Shown here piece after piece: positions 9,478 to 20,375 of a stretch of 64,000 nucleotides of DNA (position 1 is the stretch's first letter; the number at the start of each line of letters is the position of its first letter). The DNA comes from Variovorax sp. RA8 (GTDB lineage: Bacteria > Pseudomonadota > Gammaproteobacteria > Burkholderiales > Burkholderiaceae_C): positions 2,914,001 through 2,978,000 of the forward strand of contig NZ_LR594662.1 in assembly GCF_901827175.1 (NCBI RefSeq), read 5' to 3'. Made by a program: the position numbers and the translations under genes. The notes beneath the pieces were generated by a model. That model saw only the letters and a list, made by a program, of their open reading frames with translations, made no database searches and was not told where the DNA came from.

Positions 9478-11634
9478 ATGGTTGAAATCGAACTCGACGG
9501 CAAGAAGGTCGAAGTGACCGAAGGCAGCATGGTGATGCATGCGGCCGACAAGGCGGGTACCTACATCCCGCACTTCTGCTATCACAAGAAGCTCAGCATC
9601 GCGGCCAACTGCCGCATGTGCCTGGTCGACGTCGAAAAGGCGCCGAAGCCCATGCCGGCCTGCGCCACGCCGGTGACGCAGGGCATGATCGTGCGCACCA
9701 AGAGCGACAAGGCCATCAAGGCCCAGCAGTCGGTCATGGAATTCCTGCTGATCAACCATCCGCTCGACTGCCCCATCTGCGACCAGGGCGGCGAGTGCCA
9801 GCTGCAGGACCTGGCCGTGGGCTACGGCGGCTCCTCCTCGCGCTACGAGGAAGAGAAGCGCGTGGTCTTCCACAAGGACGTGGGTCCGCTCATCAGCATG
9901 GAAGAGATGAGCCGGTGCATCCATTGCACGCGCTGCGTGCGCTTCGGCCAGGAAGTGGCCGGTGTCATGGAGCTCGGCATGACGCAGCGCGGCGAGCATT
10001 CCGAGATCGAGACCTTCCTCGGGGATTCGGTCGACTCCGAGCTGTCGGGCAACATGATCGACATCTGCCCGGTCGGCGCGCTCACTAGCAAGCCCTTCCG
10101 CTACAGCGCCCGCACCTGGGAGCTGTCGCGACGCAAGTCGGTGAGCCCGCACGATTCGACGGGTGCCAACCTGATCGTCCAGGTCAAGAACAACCGCGTG
10201 ATGCGCGTGGTGCCACTCGAGAACGAAGACGTCAACGAGTGCTGGATCGCGGACCGCGACCGCTTCTCCTACGAGGCGCTGAACGGGCCCGAGCGCCTGA
10301 CGCAGCCCATGCTGAAGCAGGGCGGCCAGTGGCAGCAGGTCGACTGGCAGACCGCGCTCGAATACGTGGCAAACGGTCTCAAGCAGATCAAGGCAGATCA
10401 TGGCGCGCACAGCATCGGTACGCTGGCGAGCCCGCACAGCACGCTGGAAGAACTGCACCTGGCCAAGCTGCTCATGCAGGGCCTGGGCAGCGCCAACATC
10501 GACCACCGCCTGCGCCATGCCGAGTTCCGCGCCTTCGAGGGCGTGCGCTGGCTGGGCACCTCGATCGCCTCGCTGTCGCAGCTGCAGCGCGTCCTGGTGA
10601 TCGGCAGCAACCTGCGCAAGGACCATCCGCTGTTCGCGCAGCGCATTCGTCAGGCCGTGCGCAAGGGCGGAGCGCTGAGCGCGATCACGTCGCCCGAGCT
10701 GCTGGCCGACGATGAGGCCTGGGCCATGTCCGTCGCAAACGCCGTGCGCGTGCCGGCGCACGACTGGATCGACGCGCTCGCCGAGATTGCCGGCGCGATC
10801 GCCGCGACGACTGGTGCCGCCGCCCCGATCGCCCGCTCTGCCGAAGCTGGCGACCAGGCCAAGGCCATCGCTGCCTCCCTGCTCGGCGGCGAGCGCAAGG
10901 CCATCCTGCTCGGCAATGCCGCTGCCCACCACGCAGAGGCCGGCGCGCTGCTGGCACTGGCGAACTGGATAGGTGCCCAGACTGGCGCCAGCGTCGGCTA
11001 CCTGACCGAGGCCGCCAATACAGTCGGCGCCCAACTCGTCGGCGCATTGCCGATGGATGCAGGGCTGAACGCGGGCGAGATGCTGTCGGGTGCGCTCAAG
11101 GCCGTCCTGCTGCTCAACACCGAGCCAGTCTTCGACTCGGCGGCCGGCACCCAGGCAGCCGACGCGCTCACGCATGCCCAGATGGTCGTGACCTTGAGCC
11201 CCTTCAAGGCCAATCTCGAATTCAGCGACGTCCTGCTGCCGATCGCGCCTTTCAGCGAAACGCCCGGCAGCTTCGTCAACGCCGAGGGCCGCGTGCAGGG
11301 CTTCCATGCCGTGGTGAAGCCGCTGGGCGAGACACGCCCCGCCTGGAAGGTGCTGCGCGTGCTGGCCAACCTGCTGGGCCTGCCGGGCTTCTCCTTCGAG
11401 TCGGCGGCCGACGTGCAGGCCGACATCGGCCTGGACCAGGGGCTGCTGCCGGCCGTCAGGCTGAGCAACGCCACCGCGGTGCGCCCTGGCAGCGAACGCG
11501 CCGCCCCGGCCGCGGCGCCCGTGGTCGCCTCCATCTACCAGCTCGACTCGATCGTGCGTCGTGCACCGTCGCTCCAGCTCACCGCTGATGCACGAGCTGC
11601 GTATGCCGGGGCCGCGCAGGAGGTGCTCGCATGA
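9478..11634 (+). CDS. nuoG: NADH-quinone oxidoreductase subunit G (75 kDa)
   Basis: Iron-sulfur subunit related to molybdopterin oxidoreductases, relaying electrons from NuoF to NuoI. The N-terminal ferredoxin-like domain has CRMCLVDVE (N1b), then [11 protein letters not shown] (His/Cys cluster N5), [15 protein letters not shown] and [13 protein letters not shown] (N4). The extra N7 cluster found in E. coli NuoG is absent: the corresponding stretch ([12 protein letters not shown]) has no cysteine motif, as in mitochondria. At 718 residues it is shorter than E. coli NuoG. The stop codon overlaps the nuoH ATG. Confidence 0.96.
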   Translation: MVEIELDGKKVEVTEGSMVMHAADKAGTYIPHFCYHKKLSIAANCRMCLVDVEKAPKPMPACATPVTQGMIVRTKSDKAIKAQQSVMEFLLINHPLDCPICDQGGECQLQDLAVGYGGSSSRYEEEKRVVFHKDVGPLISMEEMSRCIHCTRCVRFGQEVAGVMELGMTQRGEHSEIETFLGDSVDSELSGNMIDICPVGALTSKPFRYSARTWELSRRKSVSPHDSTGANLIVQVKNNRVMRVVPLENEDVNECWIADRDRFSYEALNGPERLTQPMLKQGGQWQQVDWQTALEYVANGLKQIKADHGAHSIGTLASPHSTLEELHLAKLLMQGLGSANIDHRLRHAEFRAFEGVRWLGTSIASLSQLQRVLVIGSNLRKDHPLFAQRIRQAVRKGGALSAITSPELLADDEAWAMSVANAVRVPAHDWIDALAEIAGAIAATTGAAAPIARSAEAGDQAKAIAASLLGGERKAILLGNAAAHHAEAGALLALANWIGAQTGASVGYLTEAANTVGAQLVGALPMDAGLNAGEMLSGALKAVLLLNTEPVFDSAAGTQAADALTHAQMVVTLSPFKANLEFSDVLLPIAPFSETPGSFVNAEGRVQGFHAVVKPLGETRPAWKVLRVLANLLGLPGFSFESAADVQADIGLDQGLLPAVRLSNATAVRPGSERAAPAAAPVVASIYQLDSIVRRAPSLQLTADARAAYAGAAQEVLA

Positions 11635-12707
11635 TCGACACCCTTCATGGCTTCGGCCTCGGCCTGGTCGCGGCCCCGTGGTGGACCTCCGTCGCCTGGC
11701 CGGTGATCTGGACGCTGATCAAGATCGTGGTCGTGGTGCTGCCGTTGATGGGCGCCGTGGCCTACCTCACGCTGTGGGAGCGCAAGGCCATCGGCTTCAC
11801 CCAGATCCGTCTGGGCCCGAACCGCATCGGTCCGTTGGGCTTGCTGCAGCCCATCGCCGATGCGCTCAAGCTGCTGACCAAGGAAATCATCCTCCCCACG
11901 GTCGCCAACAAGGGCCTGTTCCTGCTGGGGCCGATCATGACCATCATGCCGGCGCTCGCCGCCTGGGCCGTGATTCCCTTCGGCCCCGAGGTCGCGCTGG
12001 CCAACATCAATGCCGGCCTGCTCTTCGTCATGGCCATCACCTCGCTCGAGGTCTACGGCGTGATCATTGCCGGCTGGGCCTCGAATTCCAAGTACGCCTT
12101 CCTGGGCGCGCTGCGCGCCTCGGCGCAGATGGTGAGCTATGAGATCGCAATGGGCTTCTGCTTCGTCGTCGTGCTCATGGTGTCCGCCAGCCTCAACATG
12201 ACCGACATCGTGATGGGGCAGGGCAAGGGCCACTTCGCCTCGATGGGCATCGGCTTCCTGTCGTGGAACTGGCTGTCGCTGCTGCCGATCTTCGTCGTCT
12301 ACTTCATCTCGGGCCTGGCCGAAACCAACCGCCATCCCTTCGACGTGGTGGAAGGCGAGTCGGAAATCGTCGCCGGCCACATGATCGAGTACTCGGGCAT
12401 GAGCTTCGCCATGTTCTTCCTGGCCGAGTACGCCAACATGTGGCTGGTCTCGATCCTGTGCGCCGTGCTGTTCCTCGGCGGCTGGCTGCCTCCCTTCGAT
12501 TTCCTCGGCTTCATCCCCGGGTGGATCTGGCTGGGGCTCAAGACCTTCGTCGTGGTCACCATGTTCCTGTGGGTCCGCTCGACCTTCCCGCGCTTCCGCT
12601 ATGACCAGATCATGCGTCTGGGCTGGAAGATCTTCATCCCGGTCACGCTGGTATGGCTGGTGGTCGTGGGCGCCTGGATGCAGACCCCGTTCAATATCTG
12701 GAAATAA
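11631..12707 (+). CDS. nuoH: NADH-quinone oxidoreductase subunit H
   Basis: ND1-type membrane subunit forming the quinone-access chamber and the link between electron transfer and proton pumping. The 358-residue protein has about eight hydrophobic helices and the ND1 motifs [19 protein letters not shown] and [20 protein letters not shown], the latter supplying the conserved acidic loop. Overlaps nuoG by 4 nt (ATGA) and precedes nuoI by 11 nt. Confidence 0.97.
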   Translation: MIDTLHGFGLGLVAAPWWTSVAWPVIWTLIKIVVVVLPLMGAVAYLTLWERKAIGFTQIRLGPNRIGPLGLLQPIADALKLLTKEIILPTVANKGLFLLGPIMTIMPALAAWAVIPFGPEVALANINAGLLFVMAITSLEVYGVIIAGWASNSKYAFLGALRASAQMVSYEIAMGFCFVVVLMVSASLNMTDIVMGQGKGHFASMGIGFLSWNWLSLLPIFVVYFISGLAETNRHPFDVVEGESEIVAGHMIEYSGMSFAMFFLAEYANMWLVSILCAVLFLGGWLPPFDFLGFIPGWIWLGLKTFVVVTMFLWVRSTFPRFRYDQIMRLGWKIFIPVTLVWLVVVGAWMQTPFNIWK

Positions 12708-12718
12708 CTGGAATCGCC

Positions 12719-13237
12719 ATGGCTGCGACCACTGCAACTACGAACGCCCCGTTCTCGCTCAAGGACTTCCTGTCCAGCTTCATGCTGGTCGAGCTGTTCA
12801 AGGGCCTGGCCATCACGGGAAAGTACGCCTTCAGCCGCAAGATCACGGTGCAGTTTCCAGAAGAGAAGACGCCGCTCAGCCCGCGCTTCCGCGGCCTGCA
12901 CGCGCTGCGCCGCTACGAGAACGGCGAGGAGCGCTGCATTGCCTGCAAGCTCTGCGAAGCCGTGTGCCCTGCGCTCGCCATCACCATCGAATCGGACGTG
13001 CGCGACGACGGCTCGCGCCGTACCACGCGCTACGACATCGACCTGACCAAGTGCATCTTCTGCGGCTTCTGCGAGGAGAGCTGCCCGGTCGACTCCATCG
13101 TCGAGACCCACATCTTCGAATACCACGGCGAGAAGCGCGGCGACCTGTACTTCACCAAGGACATGCTGCTGGCCGTGGGCGACCGCTACGAAAAAGAAAT
13201 CGCCGCCAACAAGGCGGCCGACGCCAAGTACCGCTGA
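12719..13237 (+). CDS. nuoI: NADH-quinone oxidoreductase subunit I (2 x [4Fe-4S])
   Basis: Ferredoxin-like subunit carrying clusters N6a and N6b. Both C-X2-C-X2-C-X3-C motifs are clear: [12 protein letters not shown] and [15 protein letters not shown] 12719 ([18 protein letters not shown]) is used because the upstream extension lies inside nuoH and does not resemble the family; it gives 172 residues with a short Ala/Thr-rich N-terminal extension. nuoJ follows after 40 nt, one of the longer gaps in the operon. Confidence 0.97.
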   Translation: MAATTATTNAPFSLKDFLSSFMLVELFKGLAITGKYAFSRKITVQFPEEKTPLSPRFRGLHALRRYENGEERCIACKLCEAVCPALAITIESDVRDDGSRRTTRYDIDLTKCIFCGFCEESCPVDSIVETHIFEYHGEKRGDLYFTKDMLLAVGDRYEKEIAANKAADAKYR

Positions 13238-13277
13238 GGCGGACTTGGCCCGATAACAAATACAACGAAACCGATCC

Positions 13278-13925
13278 ATGGACGTCAAGACCGGTCTGTT
13301 CTACCTGTTCGCCGCGGTGCTGCTGTTCGCGGCCTTCCGCGTCATCACCTCGCGCAACCCCGTGTATGCGGCGCTGTACCTGGTGCTGGCCTTCTTCCAG
13401 GCGTCGGCCATCTGGCTGCTGCTGCGTGCCGAGTTCCTTGCCATCGCGCTGGTGCTGGTCTACGTCGGCGCCGTGATGGTGCTGTTCCTGTTCGTGGTGA
13501 TGATGCTCGACATCAACGTCGACGCATTGCGGCAGGGCTTCTGGAAGCATTTCCCGCTCGCCGCGGGCGTCGGTGCGCTCATTGCGCTGGAGATGGCCGC
13601 GGTGCTGATGGGCGGCTTCCGCCTCGCCGAGCCGCGCCGTCCGATGGCCACCGGCCCCGACACCTCCAACACCCTGGAGCTCGGCAAGCTGCTCTATTCC
13701 GAATACCTCTACCCGCTCGAAATAGCAGCCGTCATCCTGCTCGTGGCCATCGTCGCGGCCATCGCCCTGACGCTGCGCACGCGCAAGGACAGCAAGTACG
13801 TGAACCCCTCCGACCAGGTGCGCGTGAAGGCACGCGACCGCGTGCGCATCGTGCAGATGCCCGTGACGCAGGCGGCCCAGCCCGTGGCCGATGAAGCGCC
13901 CGCGGCCGGGGAGACCAAGGCATGA
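13278..13925 (+). CDS. nuoJ: NADH-quinone oxidoreductase subunit J
   Basis: ND6-type membrane subunit. The 215-residue protein has five hydrophobic helices, including the conserved [16 protein letters not shown] segment, and a C-terminal basic then Ala-rich tail of about 50 residues that varies among burkholderia. It overlaps nuoK by 4 nt (ATGA). Confidence 0.95.
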   Translation: MDVKTGLFYLFAAVLLFAAFRVITSRNPVYAALYLVLAFFQASAIWLLLRAEFLAIALVLVYVGAVMVLFLFVVMMLDINVDALRQGFWKHFPLAAGVGALIALEMAAVLMGGFRLAEPRRPMATGPDTSNTLELGKLLYSEYLYPLEIAAVILLVAIVAAIALTLRTRKDSKYVNPSDQVRVKARDRVRIVQMPVTQAAQPVADEAPAAGETKA

Positions 13926-14230
13926 CCCTCACGCTCGGACACTTTCTCTCGCTCGGCGCGATGCTCTTCGCGCTGTCGGTGATCGGCATCTTCCTGAACC
14001 GCAAGAACCTGATCGTGCTCTTGATGTGCATCGAGCTGATGCTGCTCGCCGTCAACATGAACTTCGTCGCCTTCTCGTACTTCCTGGGCGACATGCACGG
14101 CCAGATCTTCGTGTTCTTCATCCTGACAGTCGCCGCGGCAGAATCGGCGATCGGGCTGGCGCTGCTGGTGCTGCTGTTCCGCAACAAGTCGAACATCAAC
14201 GTCGACGAACTCAACGCGCTCAAGGGTTAA
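13922..14230 (+). CDS. nuoK: NADH-quinone oxidoreductase subunit K
   Basis: ND4L-type subunit, 102 residues with three transmembrane helices. The conserved membrane glutamate is in the second helix ([20 protein letters not shown]), with a second acidic residue in the third helix ([17 protein letters not shown]), both expected to take part in proton translocation. Overlaps nuoJ by 4 nt; nuoL starts 10 nt downstream. Confidence 0.97.
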   Translation: MTLTLGHFLSLGAMLFALSVIGIFLNRKNLIVLLMCIELMLLAVNMNFVAFSYFLGDMHGQIFVFFILTVAAAESAIGLALLVLLFRNKSNINVDELNALKG

Positions 14231-14240
14231 GGACAATCAA

Positions 14241-16274
14241 ATGAGCGCAACACTCTCCGCATCCGCACTGCTGGCAGTGCCGCTGGCACCCCTGGTCGGC
14301 TCGCTGCTCGCCGGCGTGTTCGGCACGAAGTTCGGCGGCAACCGCTTCGGCCGCCGCGCCTCGCACTCGATGACCATCCTGGGCGTGTTCATCGCCTTCG
14401 TCATCTCGGCCATGACGCTCAAGAGCGTCGTGGTCGACGGCGCGCGCTTCAACGCCACGATCTACGAATGGATGATCGTCGGCGGCATCAAGATGGAAGT
14501 CGGCTTCCTGGTCGACGGCCTCACAGCCATGATGATGTGCGTCGTGACCTTCGTCTCGCTGATGGTGCACATCTACACCATCGGCTACATGGAGGAGGAC
14601 GAGGGCTACAACCGCTTCTTTGCCTACATCTCGCTCTTCACCTTCTCCATGCTGATGCTGGTGATGAGCAACAACATGCTCCAGCTGTTCTTCGGCTGGG
14701 AAGCCGTGGGCCTGGTGTCCTACCTGCTGATCGGCTTTTGGTACAACAAGCCCAGCGCCATCTTCGCCAACCTCAAGGCCTTCCTGGTCAACCGCGTGGG
14801 CGACTTCGGCTTCATCCTCGGCATCGGCCTGATCGCCGCCTACGCCGGCACGCTGAACTACGGCGAGGCCTTCGCCAAGGCGGATGAACTGGCCAAGCTG
14901 GGCTTCCCCGGCACTGACTGGATGCTGATCACCGTGATCTGCATCTGCCTGTTCATCGGTGCCATGGGCAAGAGCGCCCAGTTCCCGCTGCACGTGTGGC
15001 TGCCCGACTCGATGGAAGGCCCGACCCCGATCTCGGCGCTGATCCACGCGGCGACCATGGTCACCGCCGGCATCTTCATGGTGGCGCGCATGTCGCCGTT
15101 GTTCGAGCTGAGCGACACGGCCCTGTCCTTCGTGCTGGTGATCGGTGCGATCACCGCGCTCTTCATGGGCTTCCTCGGCATCATCCAAAACGACATCAAG
15201 CGCGTGGTGGCCTATTCCACGCTCTCCCAACTGGGCTACATGACGGTCGCGCTGGGCGCCTCGGCGTACTCGGTGGCGGTGTTCCACCTGATGACCCACG
15301 CCTTCTTCAAGGCGCTGCTGTTCCTGGGCGCTGGCTCGGTGATCATCGGCATGCACCACAACCAGGACATCCGGTGGATGGGCGGCGTGCGCAAGTACAT
15401 GCCCATCACCTGGATCACGTCGCTGCTGGGCTCGCTGGCGCTGATCGGCACGCCGCTGTTCGCGGGCTTCTACTCGAAGGACAGCATCATCGAGGCGGTG
15501 CACGAGAGCCATCTCTGGGGCGCCAGCTTCGCCTACTGGGCCGTACTAGCGGGCGTGTTCGTGACGGCCTTCTATTCGTTCCGGATGTACTTCCTCGTCT
15601 TCCACGGGAAGGAGCGCTACGACCAGAATCCGGATGCGCACCACCACGAGCCCGACGCGGAGCCCGACCACGGCCATCACGACGACCATTCCAAGCCGCA
15701 CGAGTCGCCCTGGGTGGTCTGGCTGCCGCTGGTGCTGCTGGCCATTCCGTCGGTCGTGATCGGCTACATGACCATCGAGCCGATGCTCTATGGCGAGTTC
15801 TTCAAGGACGCGATCTTCGTCGACGCCGACAAGCATCACGCGATGAAGGAAATGGCCGAGGCCTTCCACGGCCCGATGGCCATGGCCCTGCATGGCCTGA
15901 CCGCACCGCCGTTCTGGCTGGCGCTGGCCGGCGTGGTGCTGGCCTGGTACATGTACCTCGTCAACCCGGCGCTGCCCGAGGCCATCAAGCGCGCCTTCGG
16001 CCCGGTCTACCGGCTGCTGGAGAACAAGTACTACATGGACTGGATCAACGAGAACCTCATCGCGCGCGGCACGCGCGCCCTGGGCATGGGCCTGTGGAAG
16101 GGCGGCGACCAGGGGATCATCGACGGGGCCATCGTCGACGGCTCCTGGAAGGCGATCGGCCGCATTGCCGGCGTCGTCCGCTGGATGCAGTCCGGCTACA
16201 TCTATCACTACGCTTTCGCGATGCTCCTGGGCATCTTCATCCTCATGACGTATTTCGTCTGGTTCAACAGATAA
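14241..16274 (+). CDS. nuoL: NADH-quinone oxidoreductase subunit L
   Basis: The largest antiporter-like proton-pumping subunit of complex I (ND5). The 677-residue protein has the Mrp/antiporter fold with LFFGWEAVGLVSYLLIGFW near residue 155, PLHVWLPDSMEGPTPISALI near 250 and HAFFKALLFLGAGSVI near 355. The long lateral helix region is at the C-terminus. Residues 465-490 form a loop with eight histidines and many acids, reported separately. nuoM starts 23 nt downstream. Confidence 0.97.
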   Translation: MSATLSASALLAVPLAPLVGSLLAGVFGTKFGGNRFGRRASHSMTILGVFIAFVISAMTLKSVVVDGARFNATIYEWMIVGGIKMEVGFLVDGLTAMMMCVVTFVSLMVHIYTIGYMEEDEGYNRFFAYISLFTFSMLMLVMSNNMLQLFFGWEAVGLVSYLLIGFWYNKPSAIFANLKAFLVNRVGDFGFILGIGLIAAYAGTLNYGEAFAKADELAKLGFPGTDWMLITVICICLFIGAMGKSAQFPLHVWLPDSMEGPTPISALIHAATMVTAGIFMVARMSPLFELSDTALSFVLVIGAITALFMGFLGIIQNDIKRVVAYSTLSQLGYMTVALGASAYSVAVFHLMTHAFFKALLFLGAGSVIIGMHHNQDIRWMGGVRKYMPITWITSLLGSLALIGTPLFAGFYSKDSIIEAVHESHLWGASFAYWAVLAGVFVTAFYSFRMYFLVFHGKERYDQNPDAHHHEPDAEPDHGHHDDHSKPHESPWVVWLPLVLLAIPSVVIGYMTIEPMLYGEFFKDAIFVDADKHHAMKEMAEAFHGPMAMALHGLTAPPFWLALAGVVLAWYMYLVNPALPEAIKRAFGPVYRLLENKYYMDWINENLIARGTRALGMGLWKGGDQGIIDGAIVDGSWKAIGRIAGVVRWMQSGYIYHYAFAMLLGIFILMTYFVWFNR

Positions 16275-16297
16275 GCGCGCGCTGGAGAAAAACAAAA

Positions 16298-17776
16298 ATG
16301 GGTCTGTTGAGCCTTGCCATCTGGGTGCCGATCGTCTTCGGCGCCGTGCTGCTGGCCATCGGTCGCGAGCAGCACGCGAGCATCGTGCGCTGGATCGCGC
16401 TCGTCGGTTCGATCGTGAGCTTCCTGGCCACCGTGCCGCTCTACACGCGCTTCCAGAACGGCACCGCCGCGATGCAGTTCGTCGAGAAGAGCAACTGGAT
16501 CGAGCGCTTCAATGTCCACTACCACGTCGGTCTCGACGGCCTGTCGCTGTGGCTGGTGCTGCTGACGGCCTTCATCACCGTCATCGTGGTGATCTCGGCG
16601 TGGGAAGTGATCACCGAGCGCGTCAACCAGTACATGGGCGCCTTCCTCATCCTCTCGGGGCTCATGATCGGTACCTTCTCGGCGCTCGACGGCGTGCTGT
16701 TCTACGTCTTCTTCGAAGCCACGCTGATCCCGATGTACCTGATCATCGGCATCTGGGGCGGTCCGAAGAAGATCTATGCCGCCTTCAAGTTCTTCATCTA
16801 TACGCTGCTCGGCTCGCTCCTCACTCTGGTCGCGCTGATCTACCTGTACAACCGCTCGGGCGGCAGCTTCGACATCCTGAGCTGGCACCAGCTGCCGCTG
16901 ACGGCCAGGGAACAGACCTTCCTGTTCTTCGCCTTCTTCGCGGCCTTCGCGGTCAAGGTGCCGATGTGGCCGGTCCACACCTGGCTGCCCGACGTCCACG
17001 TCGAGGCTCCCACCGGTGGCTCGGCCGTTCTGGCGGCGATCATGCTGAAGCTGGGCGCCTATGGCTTCCTGCGCTTCTCGATGCCGATCGCGCCCGATGC
17101 CTCGCACGAGTGGGCCTGGCTCATGATCGCGCTGTCGCTGGTCGCGGTGATCTACGTCGGCCTCGTGGCGCTGGTCCAGCAGGACATGAAGAAGCTGGTG
17201 GCTTATTCGTCGGTGGCCCACATGGGCTTCGTCACGCTGGGCTTCTTCATCTTCAACGAGATCGGGATCTCGGGCGGCATCGTCCAGATGATCGCGCACG
17301 GCTTCGTGTCGGGCGCCATGTTCCTGTGCATCGGGGTGCTGTACGACCGCGTGCACTCGCGCCAGATCGCCGACTACGGCGGTGTGGTCAACACCATGCC
17401 CAAGTTCGCGGCCTTCGCCTTGCTGTTCGCAATGGCCAACTGCGGGCTGCCCGCGACCGCCGGCTTCGTCGGCGAATGGATGGTGATCATCGGCGCCGTG
17501 CAAGCCAACTTCTGGCTGGGCCTGGGCGCGGCAACGGCGCTGATCTTCGGTGCGGCCTACACGCTGTGGATGTACAAGCGCGTCTACCTGGGCCCGGTGG
17601 GCAACGATCACGTCAAGGCGCTGGACGACATCAACGCCCGCGAGTTCCTCATGCTTGCCCTGCTCGCGATCGCGGTGCTGTGGATGGGCCTGTATCCCAA
17701 GCCCTTCACCGATGCGACCAATGCCTCGGTGAGCGAACTGCTGCGCCACGTGCAGACGTCCAAGATTCCAGGCTGA
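16298..17776 (+). CDS. nuoM: NADH-quinone oxidoreductase subunit M
   Basis: Antiporter-like ND4 subunit of complex I. From ATG 16298 ([20 protein letters not shown]) the protein has 492 residues with about fourteen hydrophobic helices and the family motifs [40 protein letters not shown] and [18 protein letters not shown]. The frame is open for 1.3 kb upstream inside nuoL, but that part is antenna reading of another frame and is not used. nuoN follows 25 nt downstream. Confidence 0.97.
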   Translation: MGLLSLAIWVPIVFGAVLLAIGREQHASIVRWIALVGSIVSFLATVPLYTRFQNGTAAMQFVEKSNWIERFNVHYHVGLDGLSLWLVLLTAFITVIVVISAWEVITERVNQYMGAFLILSGLMIGTFSALDGVLFYVFFEATLIPMYLIIGIWGGPKKIYAAFKFFIYTLLGSLLTLVALIYLYNRSGGSFDILSWHQLPLTAREQTFLFFAFFAAFAVKVPMWPVHTWLPDVHVEAPTGGSAVLAAIMLKLGAYGFLRFSMPIAPDASHEWAWLMIALSLVAVIYVGLVALVQQDMKKLVAYSSVAHMGFVTLGFFIFNEIGISGGIVQMIAHGFVSGAMFLCIGVLYDRVHSRQIADYGGVVNTMPKFAAFALLFAMANCGLPATAGFVGEWMVIIGAVQANFWLGLGAATALIFGAAYTLWMYKRVYLGPVGNDHVKALDDINAREFLMLALLAIAVLWMGLYPKPFTDATNASVSELLRHVQTSKIPG

Positions 17777-17801
17777 GTGGCCAGGTCCCCAAGAGAACGA
17801 G

Positions 17802-19289
17802 ATGATTGACAAACTCAGCTGGATGACGATCTACCCCGAGGTGGTGCTGCTGGTCATGGCCTGCATCATCGCGCTGGTCGACCTGTCCACGACCGACACC
17901 CACCGCACGCGCACCTACGTGCTGACTCTGCTGACGCTGGCCGTGGTGGCCGTACTGACCGGCATGCAGGCCACCGACGCCACCAGCCACTACGGCTTCG
18001 GCGGCATGGTCGTGAGCGACCCGATGGGCAACTGGCTCAAGTGCTTCGCCTCGGTGGCGCTGATGGTCACGCTGGTCTACGGCCGGCCCTATGCGGCCGA
18101 CCGCGGCATGCTGCGCGGCGGCGAGCTCTTCACCCTGAGCATGTTCTCGCTGCTGGGCATCTTCGTGATGATCTCGGGCAGCAACTTCCTGGTGATCTAC
18201 CTCGGCCTGGAGCTGCTCACGCTGTCGAGTTATGCGCTGGTCGCGCTGCGGCGCGACAACGCGGTGGCCAGCGAGGCCGCGATGAAGTACTTCGTCCTCG
18301 GGGCCATGGCCAGCGGCTTCCTGCTCTACGGCCTGTCGATGATGTACGGCGCCACCGGCTCGCTCGACACCACCGAGGTCTTCAAGGCCATCGCCAGCCG
18401 CAAGGTCAACCATCAGGTGCTGGTCTTCGGGCTGGTGTTCATCGTGGCCGGCCTGGCCTTCAAGGTCGGCGCCGCGCCGTTCCACATGTGGGTGCCCGAC
18501 GTCTACCAGGGCGCTCCCACGGCCGTCACCCTGATGATCGGCGCCGCGCCCGAACTCGCAGCCTTCGCCATCATCATCCGCCTGCTGGTGGAAGGGCTGC
18601 TGCCGCTCGCGATCGACTGGCAGCAGATGCTCGCGCTGCTGGCCATCGCCTCGCTGCTGGTGGGCAACCTGGCGGCCATCGCGCAGACCAACCTCAAGCG
18701 CATGCTGGCCTACTCGACCATCTCGCAGATGGGCTTCATGCTGCTGGGCATGGTTGCGGGCGTGGTCAACAACAGCACCTACAACGCGCAGTTCGCGTAC
18801 AGCGCCGCGATGTTCTACATCGTGACCTACGTGCTGACCACGCTGGCGAGCTTCGGCATCATCCTGTTGCTGGCGCGCGAGGGCTTCGAGAGCGAGGAGA
18901 TCACCGATCTCGCCGGCCTCAACCAGCGCAGCCCGCTCTATGCCGGCGTGATGGCCATCGCCATGTTCTCGCTGGCGGGCATCCCGCCGCTGGTCGGCTT
19001 CTACGCCAAGCTGGCGGTGCTGCAGGCGCTGATCGCCTCGGGCCAGGGCCTGTACATCGCGCTGGCGGTGTTCGCGGTCGTGATGTCGCTGGTCGGCGCG
19101 TTCTACTACATCCGCGTGGTCAAGGTCATGTACTTCGACGCCCCGGTGACGGCGAGCACGGTGTCGGCGCCGCGCGATGTGCGCGCCGTGCTGGCGCTCA
19201 ATGGCGCGCTGATCCTGATCCTGGGCATCGTGCCCGGCGGCCTGATGGCGCTATGCGCCAAGGCCATTGTCGCGACACTGGCCGGCTGA
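17802..19289 (+). CDS. nuoN: NADH-quinone oxidoreductase subunit N
   Basis: Third antiporter-like subunit (ND2) and last structural gene of the operon. The 495-residue, strongly hydrophobic protein has [37 protein letters not shown] and [15 protein letters not shown], all typical of NuoN. A DUF2818 gene starts 5 nt after the stop codon. Confidence 0.97.
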   Translation: MIDKLSWMTIYPEVVLLVMACIIALVDLSTTDTHRTRTYVLTLLTLAVVAVLTGMQATDATSHYGFGGMVVSDPMGNWLKCFASVALMVTLVYGRPYAADRGMLRGGELFTLSMFSLLGIFVMISGSNFLVIYLGLELLTLSSYALVALRRDNAVASEAAMKYFVLGAMASGFLLYGLSMMYGATGSLDTTEVFKAIASRKVNHQVLVFGLVFIVAGLAFKVGAAPFHMWVPDVYQGAPTAVTLMIGAAPELAAFAIIIRLLVEGLLPLAIDWQQMLALLAIASLLVGNLAAIAQTNLKRMLAYSTISQMGFMLLGMVAGVVNNSTYNAQFAYSAAMFYIVTYVLTTLASFGIILLLAREGFESEEITDLAGLNQRSPLYAGVMAIAMFSLAGIPPLVGFYAKLAVLQALIASGQGLYIALAVFAVVMSLVGAFYYIRVVKVMYFDAPVTASTVSAPRDVRAVLALNGALILILGIVPGGLMALCAKAIVATLAG

Positions 19290-19294
19290 GGGCC

Positions 19295-19600
19295 GTGTCG
19301 CAGGGGGCGTCCGTCTGGGTGGTGCTGCTGGTCGCGCTTCTTGCGGCCAACCTGCCCTTCGTGAACGAGCGCCTGCTCGGCGTCGTGCCGCTCGCGGCGC
19401 GTGCCAAGTCGCTGGCCCTGCGGCTGGGCGAGCTGGTCATTCTCTATTTCGCGGCCGGCGGCATCGGGCTCCTCTTCGAGCGGCGCGCCGGCCAGATCGC
19501 GCCGCAGGGCTGGGAGTTCTACGCGGTGACGGCGGCGCTGTTCGTCGTGCTGGCGTTCCCGGGCTTCACCTGGCGCTACCTCCTCAAGCACCGGAAATGA
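19295..19600 (+). CDS. DUF2818 family small membrane protein
   Basis: A 101-residue protein starting at GTG 19295, with a nearby GAGG as weak ribosome site. It has three hydrophobic segments (about residues 7-22, 45-62 and 76-92) and matches the DUF2818 type found directly after nuoN in burkholderia. Function is unknown; the 5-nt spacing from nuoN suggests co-expression with complex I, so a role in assembly or stability is a reasonable guess without direct evidence. A frame-shifted reading of the same region is a shadow. Confidence 0.85.
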   Translation: MSQGASVWVVLLVALLAANLPFVNERLLGVVPLAARAKSLALRLGELVILYFAAGGIGLLFERRAGQIAPQGWEFYAVTAALFVVLAFPGFTWRYLLKHRK

Positions 19601-19636
19601 CATGAGCCCCCACGCTTTTCACTTCGAGTATTCGCT

Positions 19637-19689
19637 GCCCCCCGAGGGGGCTGAATGCCGCGGCTCCAAGCCTGCCTGTGCAGGCTTGG
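19637..19689. repeat. Two adjacent palindromes after the nuo cluster
   Basis: The 173-base gap between the DUF2818 and NUDIX genes holds a C-rich/G-rich palindrome (19637-19651, GCCCCCCGAGGGGGC) and a perfect 10-bp inverted repeat, 19666-19675 with 19680-19689, around a CTGT loop. Neither is followed by a T-run. They may end nuo transcription or be copies of an intergenic repeat common in Comamonadaceae; no second copy was noticed in this window. Confidence 0.55.
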
Positions 19690-19773
19690 ACGGCATGAAG
19701 AGCCGACGCGTCTCGCGACGGCGCGACCTGCAAGGTAAGTCCTCCCTTATGGCGGCCCGGCGGGAGGCCTGAC

Positions 19774-20364
19774 ATGGACGACGCGCATCTGAAGGAAGAG
19801 GGCACTGCCAGCGAGGAGCTCTTCAAGGGCAACTTCCTGCATGCCAGGCGCGACACCGTGCGCCTGCCCGATGGCAAGAGCGCAACCCGCGAGTACATCG
19901 TCCATCCCGGGGCGGTGGTGGTCGTCCCGCTGCTCGACGATGGGCTCGTGGCGATGGTGCGCCAATACCGCTACCCGATCGACCGGGTGATGACCGAGTT
20001 TCCGGCCGGCAAGCTCGACCCGGGTGAGGACCCGTTGTTCTGCGGCCAGCGCGAGCTGCAGGAGGAAACCGGCTACACGGCACGCGAATGGGCCTATGCC
20101 GGCGCCATGCACCTCGCGGTGGCCTATTCGACCGAGATCATCCACATCTATTTCGCGCGTGGCCTCACGGTGGGTAGCCAGCAGCTCGATCACGAGGAGT
20201 TCGTCGAGGCGACCACGGCCACGCCCGCGCAATTGCTGGACTGGTGCCGCGACGGCACCGTGTCGGATGCCAAGACCCTGACCTGCACGCTCTGGCTGCA
20301 GAACGTCCTGTCCGGCGCATGGGTGCTCGACTGGCAAACCACTGCTTCGCCCGCGGGCGGCTGA
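19774..20364 (+). CDS. NUDIX hydrolase, ADP-ribose pyrophosphatase type
   Basis: A 196-residue cytoplasmic NUDIX enzyme, likely hydrolysing ADP-ribose or a similar nucleoside diphosphate derivative. The NUDIX box GX5EX7REUXEEXGU is intact: GKLDPGE, a seven-residue spacer, then RELQEETGY (about residues 86-108). The preceding MVRQYRYPIDRVMTEFPAG is typical of the ADPRase branch. The start ATG 19774 follows GGCGGGAGG. DUF1178 follows 11 nt downstream. Confidence 0.92.
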   Translation: MDDAHLKEEGTASEELFKGNFLHARRDTVRLPDGKSATREYIVHPGAVVVVPLLDDGLVAMVRQYRYPIDRVMTEFPAGKLDPGEDPLFCGQRELQEETGYTAREWAYAGAMHLAVAYSTEIIHIYFARGLTVGSQQLDHEEFVEATTATPAQLLDWCRDGTVSDAKTLTCTLWLQNVLSGAWVLDWQTTASPAGG

Positions 20365-20375
20365 TAATCCGCCCA

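Noticed and set aside
10080..10260. Missing N7 iron-sulfur motif in NuoG as a defect
   Set aside because: Absence of N7 is normal in many proteobacterial and mitochondrial complex I enzymes.
8332..11307. Antisense open frame of 991 codons across nuoF and nuoG
   Set aside because: It is rich in His, Arg, Ala and Gly as expected for the opposite strand of high-GC genes, has no domain, and opposes two intact complex I genes.
14996..16297. Upstream extension of the nuoM frame inside nuoL
   Set aside because: This is a different frame of nuoL; NuoM begins with its own membrane helix at ATG 16298.
16208..17812. Antisense open frame of 534 codons across nuoM
   Set aside because: Shadow of the highly biased nuoM codon usage; composition (Asp, His, Arg, Gln rich) is not protein-like.
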